Shown: positions 26,531 through 35,372, counted from the stretch's first letter. The stretch: 45,967 nucleotides of DNA from Lachnospiraceae bacterium (GCA_028692975.1 JAQUWF010000015.1:1-45967); one strand, 5' to 3'. Translations and numbers: made by a program. The notes: generated from the sequence alone by a model not told the origin.

Positions 26531-28150
26531 TTAGCGATGCTCCTTTGCGTATTCTGTTGGGCTTTTTCCAGTCATCTTTTTAAATGAAATGCTGAAATAG
26601 TGCGGATCGCTGAAGCCTACCCGCTCTGCTATCTCGTAATTTCGCAGTGTTGTCTTCTCAATGAGTTCCTTTGCCTTCTGCATGCGTGTGCGGATCAGCA
26701 CCTCCATGAATGTCTCACCGGTGGTCTCCTTGAATACACTGCTGAAATGGCTGGTACTGATACTCAGGTAATTACAGATGGTATTCAGACTCAGGTCCAC
26801 ATCCCCATAATGCTGCTGAATATAATCAAGGGCCAGCATGGCCTGTTTCTGTCCGCTGGACTGATTCAGATTCTCCATATCATAGATAACCTTCAGGGCA
26901 TAGTCCTTCACATATTCCATGGCTTCCCCACAGGATCTGCTATCGGCTATACGGTCAAAGACCTTATTCCGATCTGTTTTTAGATTTTTATCTCCCGCAT
27001 CGATGTATTTGATCACATCATACACTGCCCTGGTAATCTGGTGTAAATATAAAACCACACGGTCTTTGCTAAGTCTCGCTTCCCAGAAATCTTCTTCCAG
27101 ATGCTGGAAAAACGCTCTTGTCTTATCGGACTGTGCATTTTTCACACAGGTGCTCAGTGCAGTCGTATATTCTTCTATATTGATGTCACCGCCGATATTG
27201 ACCTCTTCCTCCCGGTCTATGAGCAGCCCCTCACCCGCTGTATAGCGGTATGCCAGCACCGACACTGCCGATTCGTAAGACGTATGCAGATCAGCAAGAT
27301 CCTGTACATAAGTGCCGATACCGATGGACACCTGGAATTTGACCGTCTCATAGATGCTGGACTGGATTTTCTCACATATTTTCCGAATCTGTCCTTTGAA
27401 TTCCTTTGGCTTATTGGTCTCAAACAACAGGAATGTTTTTCTGTTATCATCCCGGAATGCCATGCCGCACTGATAATTCTCAAGGATTTCGTTACTGATA
27501 TTTTCCACCACAAAGCTCATCCATTCGATGTCTTTTTTGTCCTCATCCGAAGCATGGTTCAAATCAGAAAAAGCATCCAGATCTACCACTGCCACACGAT
27601 AGTCCGTAGAATGGAGCGTGATGCCTACATCACCCAATTCCTGCAGGCAGATATTCAATTCCTGCGTGCCCTTGACCAGTTGTGTCAAGGATTTTGAGCG
27701 GATCATGGACTCATTCTTCCGGTAAGTCTCATAGGCCCTGGTCAGCCGGTCTATTTTTTTTACCTGATGCTCCCGCTGCTCCAGCTTCGTATGTAGTTTT
27801 TTCAATACTTCGGTCAGTTCCATAGCCGTGACCGGCTTTAGGATATACTCCGAAACCTTGTACTGAATAGCCTTTTTGGCATACTCGAAGTCACTGAAAC
27901 CGCTGAAAATAATAATTGCCGTGTCGGGATAATTATTATATAAGAACTTGCTTAGTTCCATCCCGTCCACATAAGGCATACCGATATCTGTAAGAACCAG
28001 ATCCACCGGTTCCTGTTCCACGTATTCTATGGCTTCCCTGCCGTTCTGGCAATCAGCCACCAATTCATAATCCAGGGCATTCCAGTCAATATTCTCACGA
28101 ATCGCATCCCTCACCAGGATCTCATCGTCCACTAACAATACTTTAAACAT
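26531..28150 (-). CDS. YesN-type response regulator with AraC output domain
   Basis: About 539 residues from the start I prefer (MFKVLLVDDE). The receiver has Asp8-Asp9, phosphorylated Asp55 in LTDIGMP and the SEYILKPV lysine segment. The C terminus is an AraC-type DNA-binding domain (GFSDPHYFSISFKKMTGKSPTEYA). A longer frame would start at 28186, but that ATG lies inside a TATAAT box. The chosen ATG has AGGTGA 4 bases upstream. Its likely targets are the second transporter operon and possibly the 28-35 kb operon. Confidence 0.9.
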   Translation of the reverse strand: MFKVLLVDDEILVRDAIRENIDWNALDYELVADCQNGREAIEYVEQEPVDLVLTDIGMPYVDGMELSKFLYNNYPDTAIIIFSGFSDFEYAKKAIQYKVSEYILKPVTAMELTEVLKKLHTKLEQREHQVKKIDRLTRAYETYRKNESMIRSKSLTQLVKGTQELNICLQELGDVGITLHSTDYRVAVVDLDAFSDLNHASDEDKKDIEWMSFVVENISNEILENYQCGMAFRDDNRKTFLLFETNKPKEFKGQIRKICEKIQSSIYETVKFQVSIGIGTYVQDLADLHTSYESAVSVLAYRYTAGEGLLIDREEEVNIGGDINIEEYTTALSTCVKNAQSDKTRAFFQHLEEDFWEARLSKDRVVLYLHQITRAVYDVIKYIDAGDKNLKTDRNKVFDRIADSRSCGEAMEYVKDYALKVIYDMENLNQSSGQKQAMLALDYIQQHYGDVDLSLNTICNYLSISTSHFSSVFKETTGETFMEVLIRTRMQKAKELIEKTTLRNYEIAERVGFSDPHYFSISFKKMTGKSPTEYAKEHR

Positions 28151-28184
28151 ACGCTCACCTACACCTGTTTTTTTCTCTTCACAC

Positions 28185-28213
28185 ATTATATCCGATTCTC
28201 CGGCATTTGTCTA
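28185..28213 (-). promoter_or_regulatory. promoter of the three-component sensor operon
   Basis: Minus strand: TAGACA (28213-28208), 17 bp, TATAAT (28190-28185). It settles the start of the response regulator at 28150 rather than 28186. Confidence 0.7.
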
Positions 28214-28258
28214 TTTCCATTGTGTGACATTCCAGACATTCAGATGCGCATTAAAATA

Positions 28259-28284
28259 CCGGGCACCTTTTGGAAAGTGCCCGG
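28259..28284 (-). terminator. terminator of the aldolase-to-reductase operon
   Basis: CCGGGCACTTT and AAGGTGCCCGG (minus strand) form an 11-bp stem with one G-U pair and a 4-base loop, followed by TATTTTAAT, 10 bp after the reductase stop. Confidence 0.88.
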
Positions 28285-28294
28285 CATAGTTGTT

Positions 28295-29302
28295 TTATTT
28301 TACGATAACTCCCTCTTCATCCCACAGATCATGCCAGTCTTTGGCATCTTCCCACAGGAATACCTGGCCTTTTACCAGTCTGTTGTTGCGATCCAGGGTA
28401 GCGATGGTATCCATCTCTTCCTGGGTGAGGGGATCCTCCAGCATACATTTCAGATTGCTGATGTAGTTCCTCTCGTGGATAGAAAATGGGATCGGAATCT
28501 GACCTCTCTGTCTTGCCCATTTCAGCGCGATAAGGGCCGGATGTACCCCATGTGCTTTAGCGATAGCCTGCATCTCCGGCATTTCCATATCGTTGACATC
28601 CTCTGGGCAGATATCCCGTTCCGGTCTCTTTGGTGAACCGATGGGCATGTAGCCTACTGGCTGAATGCCTTTTCCGGTCAGGTAATCAAACAACTCCTGC
28701 TGCTGGAAGGCCGGATGGAGTTCGAATTCACAAGCCGCCGGTTTGATTTTCAGAAGCGGAAGCACAGCCTCCAGTTTCGGGATGGTCATATTCGAGATAC
28801 CTATGGATTTGATCAGGCCCTTTTCCACCAGGTCTTCGCACTGTCTATATGTACGCAAAAATTCATCCACGCTGAATGGTCTGGAATCCGGGTTTCTGGA
28901 ATCTACGGAACAATGCGGTGCATGGTAGTTCGGGAATGGCCAGTGAATATAGAATAAATCGATATATCCACACTGCAGGTCTTCGATGCTCTTTTTGCAG
29001 GATTCCTCCACATGTTCATGCATATCATTCCATACTTTAGTCATGATATACAGGTCCTTACGTTCTACGATGCCCTCATCAAAAGCATCTTTGAATACTC
29101 TTCCGATCTGATCTTCATTGCCGTAGCAGGCTGCACAGTCGAACATGCGGTATCCGCAGCGGATAGCTCCTGCCACCGCTGCAGACACTTCATCCGGGGT
29201 AAAACGGTCCGAACCAAAGGTTCCCATTCCTACACATGGGATTTCTTCCCCTGTATACAATTTTACTTTTGGCACATCAGCCGGATTAATACATTCACTC
29301 AT
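28295..29302 (-). CDS. aldo/keto reductase
   Basis: A 335-residue NAD(P)H-dependent reductase of the AKR TIM-barrel family. The catalytic tetrad is complete: Asp55 and Tyr60 (FDCAACYGNE), Lys89 (IMTKVW) and His120 (FYIHWPFP). The conserved SIGISNM segment lies in the middle. Enzymes of this type reduce aldoses to alditols or oxidise them. It is the last gene of the operon, 14 bp after the PfkB kinase. Next to a hexitol-phosphate dehydrogenase and polyol-type kinase it may form or remove a hexitol (inference). Confidence 0.88.
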   Translation of the reverse strand: MSECINPADVPKVKLYTGEEIPCVGMGTFGSDRFTPDEVSAAVAGAIRCGYRMFDCAACYGNEDQIGRVFKDAFDEGIVERKDLYIMTKVWNDMHEHVEESCKKSIEDLQCGYIDLFYIHWPFPNYHAPHCSVDSRNPDSRPFSVDEFLRTYRQCEDLVEKGLIKSIGISNMTIPKLEAVLPLLKIKPAACEFELHPAFQQQELFDYLTGKGIQPVGYMPIGSPKRPERDICPEDVNDMEMPEMQAIAKAHGVHPALIALKWARQRGQIPIPFSIHERNYISNLKCMLEDPLTQEEMDTIATLDRNNRLVKGQVFLWEDAKDWHDLWDEEGVIVK

Positions 29303-29316
29303 ATCGCTATATCCTC

Positions 29317-30249
29317 CTATTTTAGTTTTATTATCTGGATTTGTGGTAACAAGTGTTCCATATCTTCTACTGCGAAGATCCCTGTTTCTTCCCGCAGGGC
29401 TGAAGCTGCCGAGATGGCACTGGCCATGCGCAGCGTTTCTTCTATAGAAAGATCCCTGGCTAATCCCATGGCAAAGCCACCGATCATGGAATCTCCACAG
29501 CCAACAGTATTGACAGCATCAATCTTTGGCACCATAGCCTGATACACACCCTCGTCGCAAACTACCAGGGAACCATCCGCACCAAGGGAAATAACAACCA
29601 CTGCCACGCCGCTGTCGTGAATCTGTTCCGCAGCCGCCAGCACATCTTCTCTTTTATCACACTGCTTGCCGGTCAGCATACGGATCTCGTCAATATTGGG
29701 CTTTATCAGGGTTGGCTTGGCCTGAATGCCCTGCACAAGATAGTCTCCGCTGGTATCCAGAATCACTTTTTTCTGTTCATCCTTTGCTATGGCAACCAGT
29801 TCTTCATATACGGATGTATCCAGGCCTTTTGGAACACTGCCGGACATGGCTACTACATCTGCCTTTTTCACCAGTTTTTTGAATTTTACTTTAAATCCCT
29901 CAAATTCATCCGGTGAAACGGTAAATCCCGGTTCCAGGATTTCAGTCTGTACACGGTTTTCTTCATCCCAGATATTCAGACAGGAACGACTTTCCGCCTC
30001 AAGGCGGTAGAAATCCGCCTCCACACCGAAAGGTTTCAACTGCTCCGCAATATAATCGCCTGCATGTCCGCCGATGAATCCGGTGGCCGTGACAGGTTCT
30101 CCTGCAACAGAAAGCACCTTGGAAACATTCAGTCCTTTTCCACCGGGACTATATACACATTCCGATACACGATTGACCTGTCCCACCTGGACATTTTTTA
30201 TCACATATCGTTTATCAACTGCTGCATTTAATGTAACCGTCAAAATCAT
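29317..30249 (-). CDS. 1-phosphofructokinase/tagatose-6-phosphate kinase (PfkB family)
   Basis: A 310-residue PfkB kinase of the FruK/LacC branch. The substrate motif GGKGLNVSKVL begins at residue 36. The catalytic Asp253 sits in VGCGDSMIGGF. It phosphorylates a ketose monophosphate to the bisphosphate. In this operon the substrate is probably D-tagatose 6-phosphate or fructose 1- or 6-phosphate from the GatD-like dehydrogenase, and the product would feed the class II aldolase. It lies 11 bp after the dehydrogenase gene. Confidence 0.87.
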   Translation of the reverse strand: MILTVTLNAAVDKRYVIKNVQVGQVNRVSECVYSPGGKGLNVSKVLSVAGEPVTATGFIGGHAGDYIAEQLKPFGVEADFYRLEAESRSCLNIWDEENRVQTEILEPGFTVSPDEFEGFKVKFKKLVKKADVVAMSGSVPKGLDTSVYEELVAIAKDEQKKVILDTSGDYLVQGIQAKPTLIKPNIDEIRMLTGKQCDKREDVLAAAEQIHDSGVAVVVISLGADGSLVVCDEGVYQAMVPKIDAVNTVGCGDSMIGGFAMGLARDLSIEETLRMASAISAASALREETGIFAVEDMEHLLPQIQIIKLK

Positions 30250-30260
30250 GGTATATTCTC

Positions 30261-31310
30261 CTATTTTTCACTGTCGATTAATATTTTCCCTTTTACTGTT
30301 CCCGGTGTCTTATACATCTCAAAGGCACTGGCAATCTCAGAGAGAGGCACCTTCTTAAAGATGAAGGATTCATCAATCTTTAATTCCCCGGTCTTGAAGT
30401 AATGTGCGGTCATATCCCACTCATGTCCCGGGAACGGTGCGCTGTAGGACATCCAGGAACCGGTCAGGGTGAATTCCTTCCGGTTGATGTTCTCCCACTC
30501 TTTTACGGAGAAGGTCATTTCTCTGGTGGGTGTGCCTACGAAGCATACCTGTGCTTTGTTTGCTGCCAGTTCGAAAGCCATTTTCATGGTAATGGTATTG
30601 CCTGCGGTCTCATATACGTAATCAAAACCGTTGCCGTCTGTAAGAGCCATGGCCTGATCCATGAAATCTTTATCCAGGGTATTGATGCCCCCTGTCGCTC
30701 CCAGATGTTTGCCAAGTTCCAGACGTTCCGGTGCGATATCAAATACGACTACCTGTTTTGCGCCGAAGATCTTTGCCCACTGCATAACAAGCAGTCCGAT
30801 GGTTCCGCCGCCCAGAATTGCCACATTTTTGCCACCCCGGTAGTTGACGCGCTCCAGACCGTGCAGTGCTACGGTTGCCGGCTCAAAAAGAGCACCCTGC
30901 TCGAAGGTAACTTCTTCTTCGAATTTGACTGCATTCTTTTCCGGTACCACTACATATTCTGCAAAACTTCCGAATTCACGGGAGCCGATAAAACTATAAT
31001 TCTTGCAGAGAGAATAGTTACCCTTCTGGCAGTCGTCACATTTCATACAAGGTACCAGAGGTACACCTGCCACCCGGTCTCCTGCCTGTAAGGTGGTCAC
31101 GCCCTCTCCAGTTTCTTCTACCACGCCTGAGAACTCATGTCCCAGCACATTGGGGAAGAAATGACACGCATCACCGTTTACGCGGGGAATATCCGATCCG
31201 CAGATACCGGTATATTTTACCTTGATCAGTACCTGACCGGCTTTTGGCTGCGGCTTCTCGATTTCTTCATAACGTATGTCTTCTCTTGCATGTACGACTC
31301 CTGCTCTCAT
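30261..31310 (-). CDS. GatD-like hexitol-phosphate dehydrogenase (zinc MDR)
   Basis: A 349-residue medium-chain dehydrogenase. The catalytic zinc site is Cys37, His58-Glu59 (GHE) and Glu143. The structural zinc is held by Cys88, Cys91, Cys94 and Cys102. A Rossmann motif GGGTIG lies near residue 167. It follows E. coli GatD (galactitol-1-phosphate 5-dehydrogenase) closely in landmarks such as GICGSDIPR, VPLVPCMKC, NYSFIGSREFGSFAEY and GSWMSYSAPFPG. It would oxidise galactitol 1-phosphate, or a similar hexitol phosphate, to the ketose phosphate. It overlaps the kinase gene by 4 bp. Confidence 0.87.
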   Translation of the reverse strand: MRAGVVHAREDIRYEEIEKPQPKAGQVLIKVKYTGICGSDIPRVNGDACHFFPNVLGHEFSGVVEETGEGVTTLQAGDRVAGVPLVPCMKCDDCQKGNYSLCKNYSFIGSREFGSFAEYVVVPEKNAVKFEEEVTFEQGALFEPATVALHGLERVNYRGGKNVAILGGGTIGLLVMQWAKIFGAKQVVVFDIAPERLELGKHLGATGGINTLDKDFMDQAMALTDGNGFDYVYETAGNTITMKMAFELAANKAQVCFVGTPTREMTFSVKEWENINRKEFTLTGSWMSYSAPFPGHEWDMTAHYFKTGELKIDESFIFKKVPLSEIASAFEMYKTPGTVKGKILIDSEK

Positions 31311-32833
31311 TGCTTAGCTCCTCCTGTTTTCTTCATAATACATTTTAATTGTTCATATAATTCCAGATAAGTCTGAAACTGCTTTTCGTATATCTTATGA
31401 TTTTCCATATCCGGCTCATGTTTTCTGGTCACCTTTACGGTAAGTTTCACTGCCTCTTCAAAGTCTTTATACATACCAACGCCTACCCCTGCCAGTATGA
31501 CCGCACCCAGGGTGGTCGCCGTGTCGGAAGACGGTACGACGATTGGCTTGCCGGTAATGTCGGATTTGATCTGTGTCCATAATCTGGAATTGGCCGAGCC
31601 GCCCATGGCACGAAGTTCTTTTACCTCTGCCCCAGTGGATTCTGCGATCTGAAGATTATGTTCCAGGGCATAAGCCACGCCTTCCATGGCAGACCGTATC
31701 ATATGGCCCTTGGTCTTGGAAAAATCCAGCCCATAGAAGACGCCTTTCGCATCCGGATCCCAGATAGGGGAGCGCTCCCCTGCCATATAGGGAAGGAATA
31801 CAAGGCCGTCACTGCCCGCCGATACGGCTTCCGCTTTATCATTGAACTGCTCCAGGGAAGATTTGCCCTTTTCGGCAGATGTGCTTCTCTCGTAATCGCC
31901 AAATTCCCGCTCCATCCAGCGCATGACTCCGCCGCCTCCGGTGGTCCCGCCCTGGAGCAGCCACCGATCCGGCACCACATGGTAGCCGAGGATCAGTCTT
32001 GGATCTGCCGCATAGGTATCCATACAGATGCTCATACCGCCTGCCTGACCACCCTGTTCCTGTGTCTCTCCCGGATATAAAACACCTGCCCCCAAAGTAC
32101 CGCAGGCCGCATCCAGACCACCGGCCACCACCGGCGTTCCTTCCGCCAGTCCGCTTTCCCTGGCCGCAAGGGCTGTGACCCTGCCAACTACCTGATGACA
32201 TGGAACCAGTTCGGGAAGGAACTGTCTTGGTATCCCAAGTTTTTCACACATTTCATCGTTCCAGGTGCCGTGCTGCATATCGAAACAATGCAAGCCATAT
32301 CCCTGGGACATATCCTGGGAAATCACACCGGTCAGCCGATAGGCGATGAAACTGTTGGACTGGAGGATTTTATGAATCTGGTCGTATATCTTTGGCATCT
32401 GTTCCTTATACCAGAGAATCTTTGCCGTAGTATAGGACGGCTGCAGCGAATTTCCAGCCAGTGCAAAGATTTGATCTGCACCAATTTCTTTGTTCAGACG
32501 CTCACAAATGTCTTCTGCTCTGGTGTCCATCCAGATAGGGGTATTGGTCAGCACTTTGCCATCCTGATCTATGGCGATGGCGGACCAGCTCTGTCCGTCG
32601 ATGCCAATCCCTGCGATATCAGCAGAATCTACCTGTCCTTTTTTCAAACAATCTTTGATAGCCTGACATACGGCACTCCACCATTCCTCCGGATTTTGTT
32701 CAGCCCAGCCCGGTTTGGGATAATACACCGGATAATCTCCGGTACCGCTTGCCACAACCGTGCCGTCCTTACGGAATATGGCTACCTTGCAGGCACTTGT
32801 TCCAATATCAATTCCTAATAAATATGGTTTCAT
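31307..32833 (-). CDS. FGGY-family carbohydrate kinase (xylulokinase-like, polyol kinase candidate)
   Basis: A 508-residue kinase with the phosphate motif DIGTSACK (residues 9-16) and the catalytic Asp241 in GGLDAACGTLG. It is xylulokinase-like overall, but the sugar-contact motif that reads GQMHG in xylulokinases is GQSWS here (80-84), so xylulose is unlikely. The stop overlaps the start of the GatD-like gene, which suggests consecutive reactions: hexitol to hexitol 1-phosphate, then oxidation. That substrate assignment is inference. Confidence 0.85.
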   Translation of the reverse strand: MKPYLLGIDIGTSACKVAIFRKDGTVVASGTGDYPVYYPKPGWAEQNPEEWWSAVCQAIKDCLKKGQVDSADIAGIGIDGQSWSAIAIDQDGKVLTNTPIWMDTRAEDICERLNKEIGADQIFALAGNSLQPSYTTAKILWYKEQMPKIYDQIHKILQSNSFIAYRLTGVISQDMSQGYGLHCFDMQHGTWNDEMCEKLGIPRQFLPELVPCHQVVGRVTALAARESGLAEGTPVVAGGLDAACGTLGAGVLYPGETQEQGGQAGGMSICMDTYAADPRLILGYHVVPDRWLLQGGTTGGGGVMRWMEREFGDYERSTSAEKGKSSLEQFNDKAEAVSAGSDGLVFLPYMAGERSPIWDPDAKGVFYGLDFSKTKGHMIRSAMEGVAYALEHNLQIAESTGAEVKELRAMGGSANSRLWTQIKSDITGKPIVVPSSDTATTLGAVILAGVGVGMYKDFEEAVKLTVKVTRKHEPDMENHKIYEKQFQTYLELYEQLKCIMKKTGGAKQ

Positions 32834-32860
32834 CTTTCACCTCGAGATTTTATTTTGCTC

Positions 32861-33868
32861 TTATAAGTCTCGTATCGATTTGCCTTCAACGATCTCCGTC
32901 TGTAATTTTACTGTTTTTTTTGCCTGCGCTTTTTCTTCTTCTGTGCCTTCCAGCCGCATAAGGATGATATCCGCCACATGTTTTGCTATCTCATCTGTAG
33001 GCTGAGTAACAATGGTAAGCTTGGGTCTGCATGCCCGGGCAAAAAGCAGATTATCGAATCCGATCACGGATAATTCTTCCGATATTTTGATTCCCAGTTC
33101 GTTGACACCGATCATGGCACCCATGGTCATTTCATAATTGACCACAAATACTGCCGTCACATCTGTGTCCCGAACCAGTTTTTCCAATCCTTCCACACCA
33201 CCCCGGATGGTATAATCTCCGTGATGGATCCAGGATTCTTCCCATGGAAGTCCTGCCGCTTCGTAAGCTGCCTTATAGCCTTTGTATCGCTCCTGGGCCG
33301 TGTATACATTTTCCGGACCGCCAAGCAGACCAATTTTGGTATGCCCTGCCCTCAGCAGCAGTTCTATGGCATGCTGCGCAGCCGCTTTATTATCCACCAG
33401 TACACTGTCTGCCTCCACACCCTGTATCTTACGGTCGATAAGCACTATGGGCTTATCTGCCTTCTGGAAGGGCTGCAGATGGGTGCCTGTGGGATCCACC
33501 GGCATATTGATGATGCCATCCGCCCGTTTCTTGTATAAGAAGTCCACCGCTTCTTTCTCCAGTTTCTCATCAGTACGGCAGTCACAAATGATGGTACCGT
33601 AGCCATGGCTGCGCAGAATATCTTCGATACCGGTGATGATCTCACTGCAGAAAATATTGTTCAATTCCGGGATGACCACACCGATGGTCTTTGTTCGGTT
33701 CGTCTTTAATCCTCTTGCTACCACATTTACTTCGTAATGCAGTTCTTCGATAGCAGCCTCGATCTTGACTCTGTTTTTCTCACGCACATTACCACCATTC
33801 AAATAAGAAGATATGGTGGCAAGTCCCAGACCTGTCTGTTTTGCTATATCTTTTATGGTCGCTGCCAT
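32861..33868 (-). CDS. LacI-family repressor of the hexitol operon
   Basis: A 335-residue LacI/GalR regulator. The N-terminal helix-turn-helix and hinge helix are at residues 1-60 (IKDIAKQTGLGLATISSYLN), followed by a Peripla_BP-like effector domain (GVVIPELNNIFCSEIITGIE). It is the second gene of the operon, 8 bp after the aldolase. A perfect operator of LacI type lies at the operon promoter (34,755), so it probably represses its own operon until a pathway sugar binds. Confidence 0.92.
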   Translation of the reverse strand: MAATIKDIAKQTGLGLATISSYLNGGNVREKNRVKIEAAIEELHYEVNVVARGLKTNRTKTIGVVIPELNNIFCSEIITGIEDILRSHGYGTIICDCRTDEKLEKEAVDFLYKKRADGIINMPVDPTGTHLQPFQKADKPIVLIDRKIQGVEADSVLVDNKAAAQHAIELLLRAGHTKIGLLGGPENVYTAQERYKGYKAAYEAAGLPWEESWIHHGDYTIRGGVEGLEKLVRDTDVTAVFVVNYEMTMGAMIGVNELGIKISEELSVIGFDNLLFARACRPKLTIVTQPTDEIAKHVADIILMRLEGTEEEKAQAKKTVKLQTEIVEGKSIRDL

Positions 33869-33876
33869 ATTGTCAC

Positions 33877-34728
33877 CTATTTTGCTTTGTGATCACAACC
33901 GCAAACTTTCATTCTTCCTTTTACCAACTCGGTTACTGCAGCCATACCGACTTTTCCGTATGCTTTCGGATCAAAGGTCTCTGGTTTTTCTGCATATAGT
34001 TTTTTCTCAGCATCTGTGTATGCCTTGCGCAGTTCTGTGGCGAAATTCACCTTGCAGATGCCGCGTTTTACACAGTCGGATACGTCCTGATCGGTGAGGC
34101 CGGATGCACCGTGAAGAACCAACGGAATGGATACGACTTTGCGAATCTCGGATAATCTTTCTTTATCTAATACAGGTGTTCCCACATAAAAGCCATGTGC
34201 AGTACCGATGGCTACAGCCAGTGACTGGATGCCCGTGCGCTCCACGAATTCTTTGGCTTCCATTGGATCTGTATTGGTATCTGCCTCTGCTTCCAGATCG
34301 TCTTCTTTTCCGCCGACTTTGCCAAGTTCTGCCTCAACTGGGATGTTATATTTCTTTGCAGTTTCTACTGTCTTTTTGCTGACTGCAATGTTGCCTTCGA
34401 AATCTTCATGAGAACCATCGATCATAACAGATGTGTACCCATTCTCCAGACACTGTACCGCCAGTTCGTAACTGCTGCCGTGATCCAGATGTAAACATAC
34501 CGGTACGGATGCTTTTTTTGCCTCTGCTGCAACGATGGCTGCATAGGTCTCTACCGTTCCGTATTTGACCGTAGATGGTGTAGTCTGAAGCATAACCGGG
34601 GCCTGCATCTCTTCTGCTGCGGCGATGACTGCTTTGACCATCTCCATATTCTCTACATTAAAAGCTCCTACGGCGTAGCCGCCTTTCTGTGCATCTAAAA
34701 GCATTTGTTCTGACGTTACTAATGGCAT
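33877..34728 (-). CDS. class II ketose-bisphosphate aldolase (GatY/FbaA type)
   Basis: A 283-residue zinc aldolase. The zinc ligands are His83 (LDHG), His178 (TAHG) and His206 (LHGASG). Asp82 is the catalytic acid and Glu134 lies in EAELGKVGG. It cleaves tagatose or fructose 1,6-bisphosphate to glyceraldehyde 3-phosphate and dihydroxyacetone phosphate. It is the first gene of the operon and has the promoter and operator. The GatD-like dehydrogenase and PfkB kinase in the same operon favour tagatose bisphosphate, but the sequence alone does not separate GatY from FbaA. Confidence 0.87.
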   Translation of the reverse strand: MPLVTSEQMLLDAQKGGYAVGAFNVENMEMVKAVIAAAEEMQAPVMLQTTPSTVKYGTVETYAAIVAAEAKKASVPVCLHLDHGSSYELAVQCLENGYTSVMIDGSHEDFEGNIAVSKKTVETAKKYNIPVEAELGKVGGKEDDLEAEADTNTDPMEAKEFVERTGIQSLAVAIGTAHGFYVGTPVLDKERLSEIRKVVSIPLVLHGASGLTDQDVSDCVKRGICKVNFATELRKAYTDAEKKLYAEKPETFDPKAYGKVGMAAVTELVKGRMKVCGCDHKAK

Positions 34729-34754
34729 ATTTTTTTCCTCCTGTTTTTCGAAAC

Positions 34755-34805
34755 CGAAACGTTTCGTTCTTCCATCATAGTAATCCTCTTCTGTCTTTTT
34801 GTCAA
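34755..34805 (-). promoter_or_regulatory. promoter and LacI operator of the hexitol operon
   Basis: Minus strand: TTGACA (34805-34800), 17 bp, TACTAT (34782-34777). The perfect palindrome CGAAACGTTTCG (34755-34766), with the central CG of LacI-family operators, falls a few bases after the expected transcription start, a position that blocks RNA polymerase. It also resembles a CcpA site. Confidence 0.88.
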
Positions 34806-34850
34806 CAGGAAATTATTCTACTTTTTTTGGAATATTTTCTATTGAATATG

Positions 34851-34859
34851 TGCTATAAT
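34851..34859 (+). promoter_or_regulatory. extended -10 promoter of fucU
   Basis: TGCTATAAT is an extended -10 element (TGn-TATAAT). No good -35 lies at the usual distance, which extended -10 promoters tolerate. Confidence 0.55.
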
Positions 34860-34931
34860 GGATTTATCTTTATGAATAGAAAATCTGGGTTTTTATACCC
34901 ACGGCCATCGTGCCAGGAAAGGAGTTTTACT

Positions 34932-35372
34932 ATGTTAAAAGGTATTCCAAAAATTTTATCACCTGAATTATTAAAGGTTTTAGCTGAGATGGGTCACAGC
35001 GACCGTCTTGTTATCTCGGATGGCAATTTCCCTGCTGAGTCTATGGGTAAGGATGCTATCGTAATCCGTTGTGACGGTCATGGTGTTCCGGAGATTCTGG
35101 ATGCTATTCTGCAGGTTTTCCCACTGGACAGTTATGTAGAGAAACCTATGAATCTTATGGAAGTTATGCCTGGGGATGATGTGGAGACACCGATCTGGGA
35201 TACATATAAGGAGATTGTTGCAAAGTATGATGACCGTGGAGCCAATGCGGTTGGAAATATTGAGCGGTTTAAGTTCTATGATGAGGCGAAGACCTGCTAT
35301 GCGATTATCGCTACTGGGGAAGCTGCTTTGTATGCGAATGTTATGTTACAAAAAGGGGTTGTCGTGGATTAA
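34932..35372 (+). CDS. fucU: L-fucose mutarotase
   Basis: A 146-residue RbsD/FucU-family protein. It matches E. coli FucU almost from the first residue (LSPELLKVLAEMGHSD), with the catalytic-type His22, and later FKFYDEAKTCYAIIATGE. It interconverts sugar anomers, mainly of fucose and sugars with similar ring geometry. I use ATG 34932, which has AAAGGAG 8 bases upstream; a longer frame from 34689 crosses the divergent promoter. It is monocistronic, divergent from the aldolase operon, and its stop codon lies in a giant inverted repeat. No other fucose gene is beside it. Confidence 0.92.
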   Translation: MLKGIPKILSPELLKVLAEMGHSDRLVISDGNFPAESMGKDAIVIRCDGHGVPEILDAILQVFPLDSYVEKPMNLMEVMPGDDVETPIWDTYKEIVAKYDDRGANAVGNIERFKFYDEAKTCYAIIATGEAALYANVMLQKGVVVD

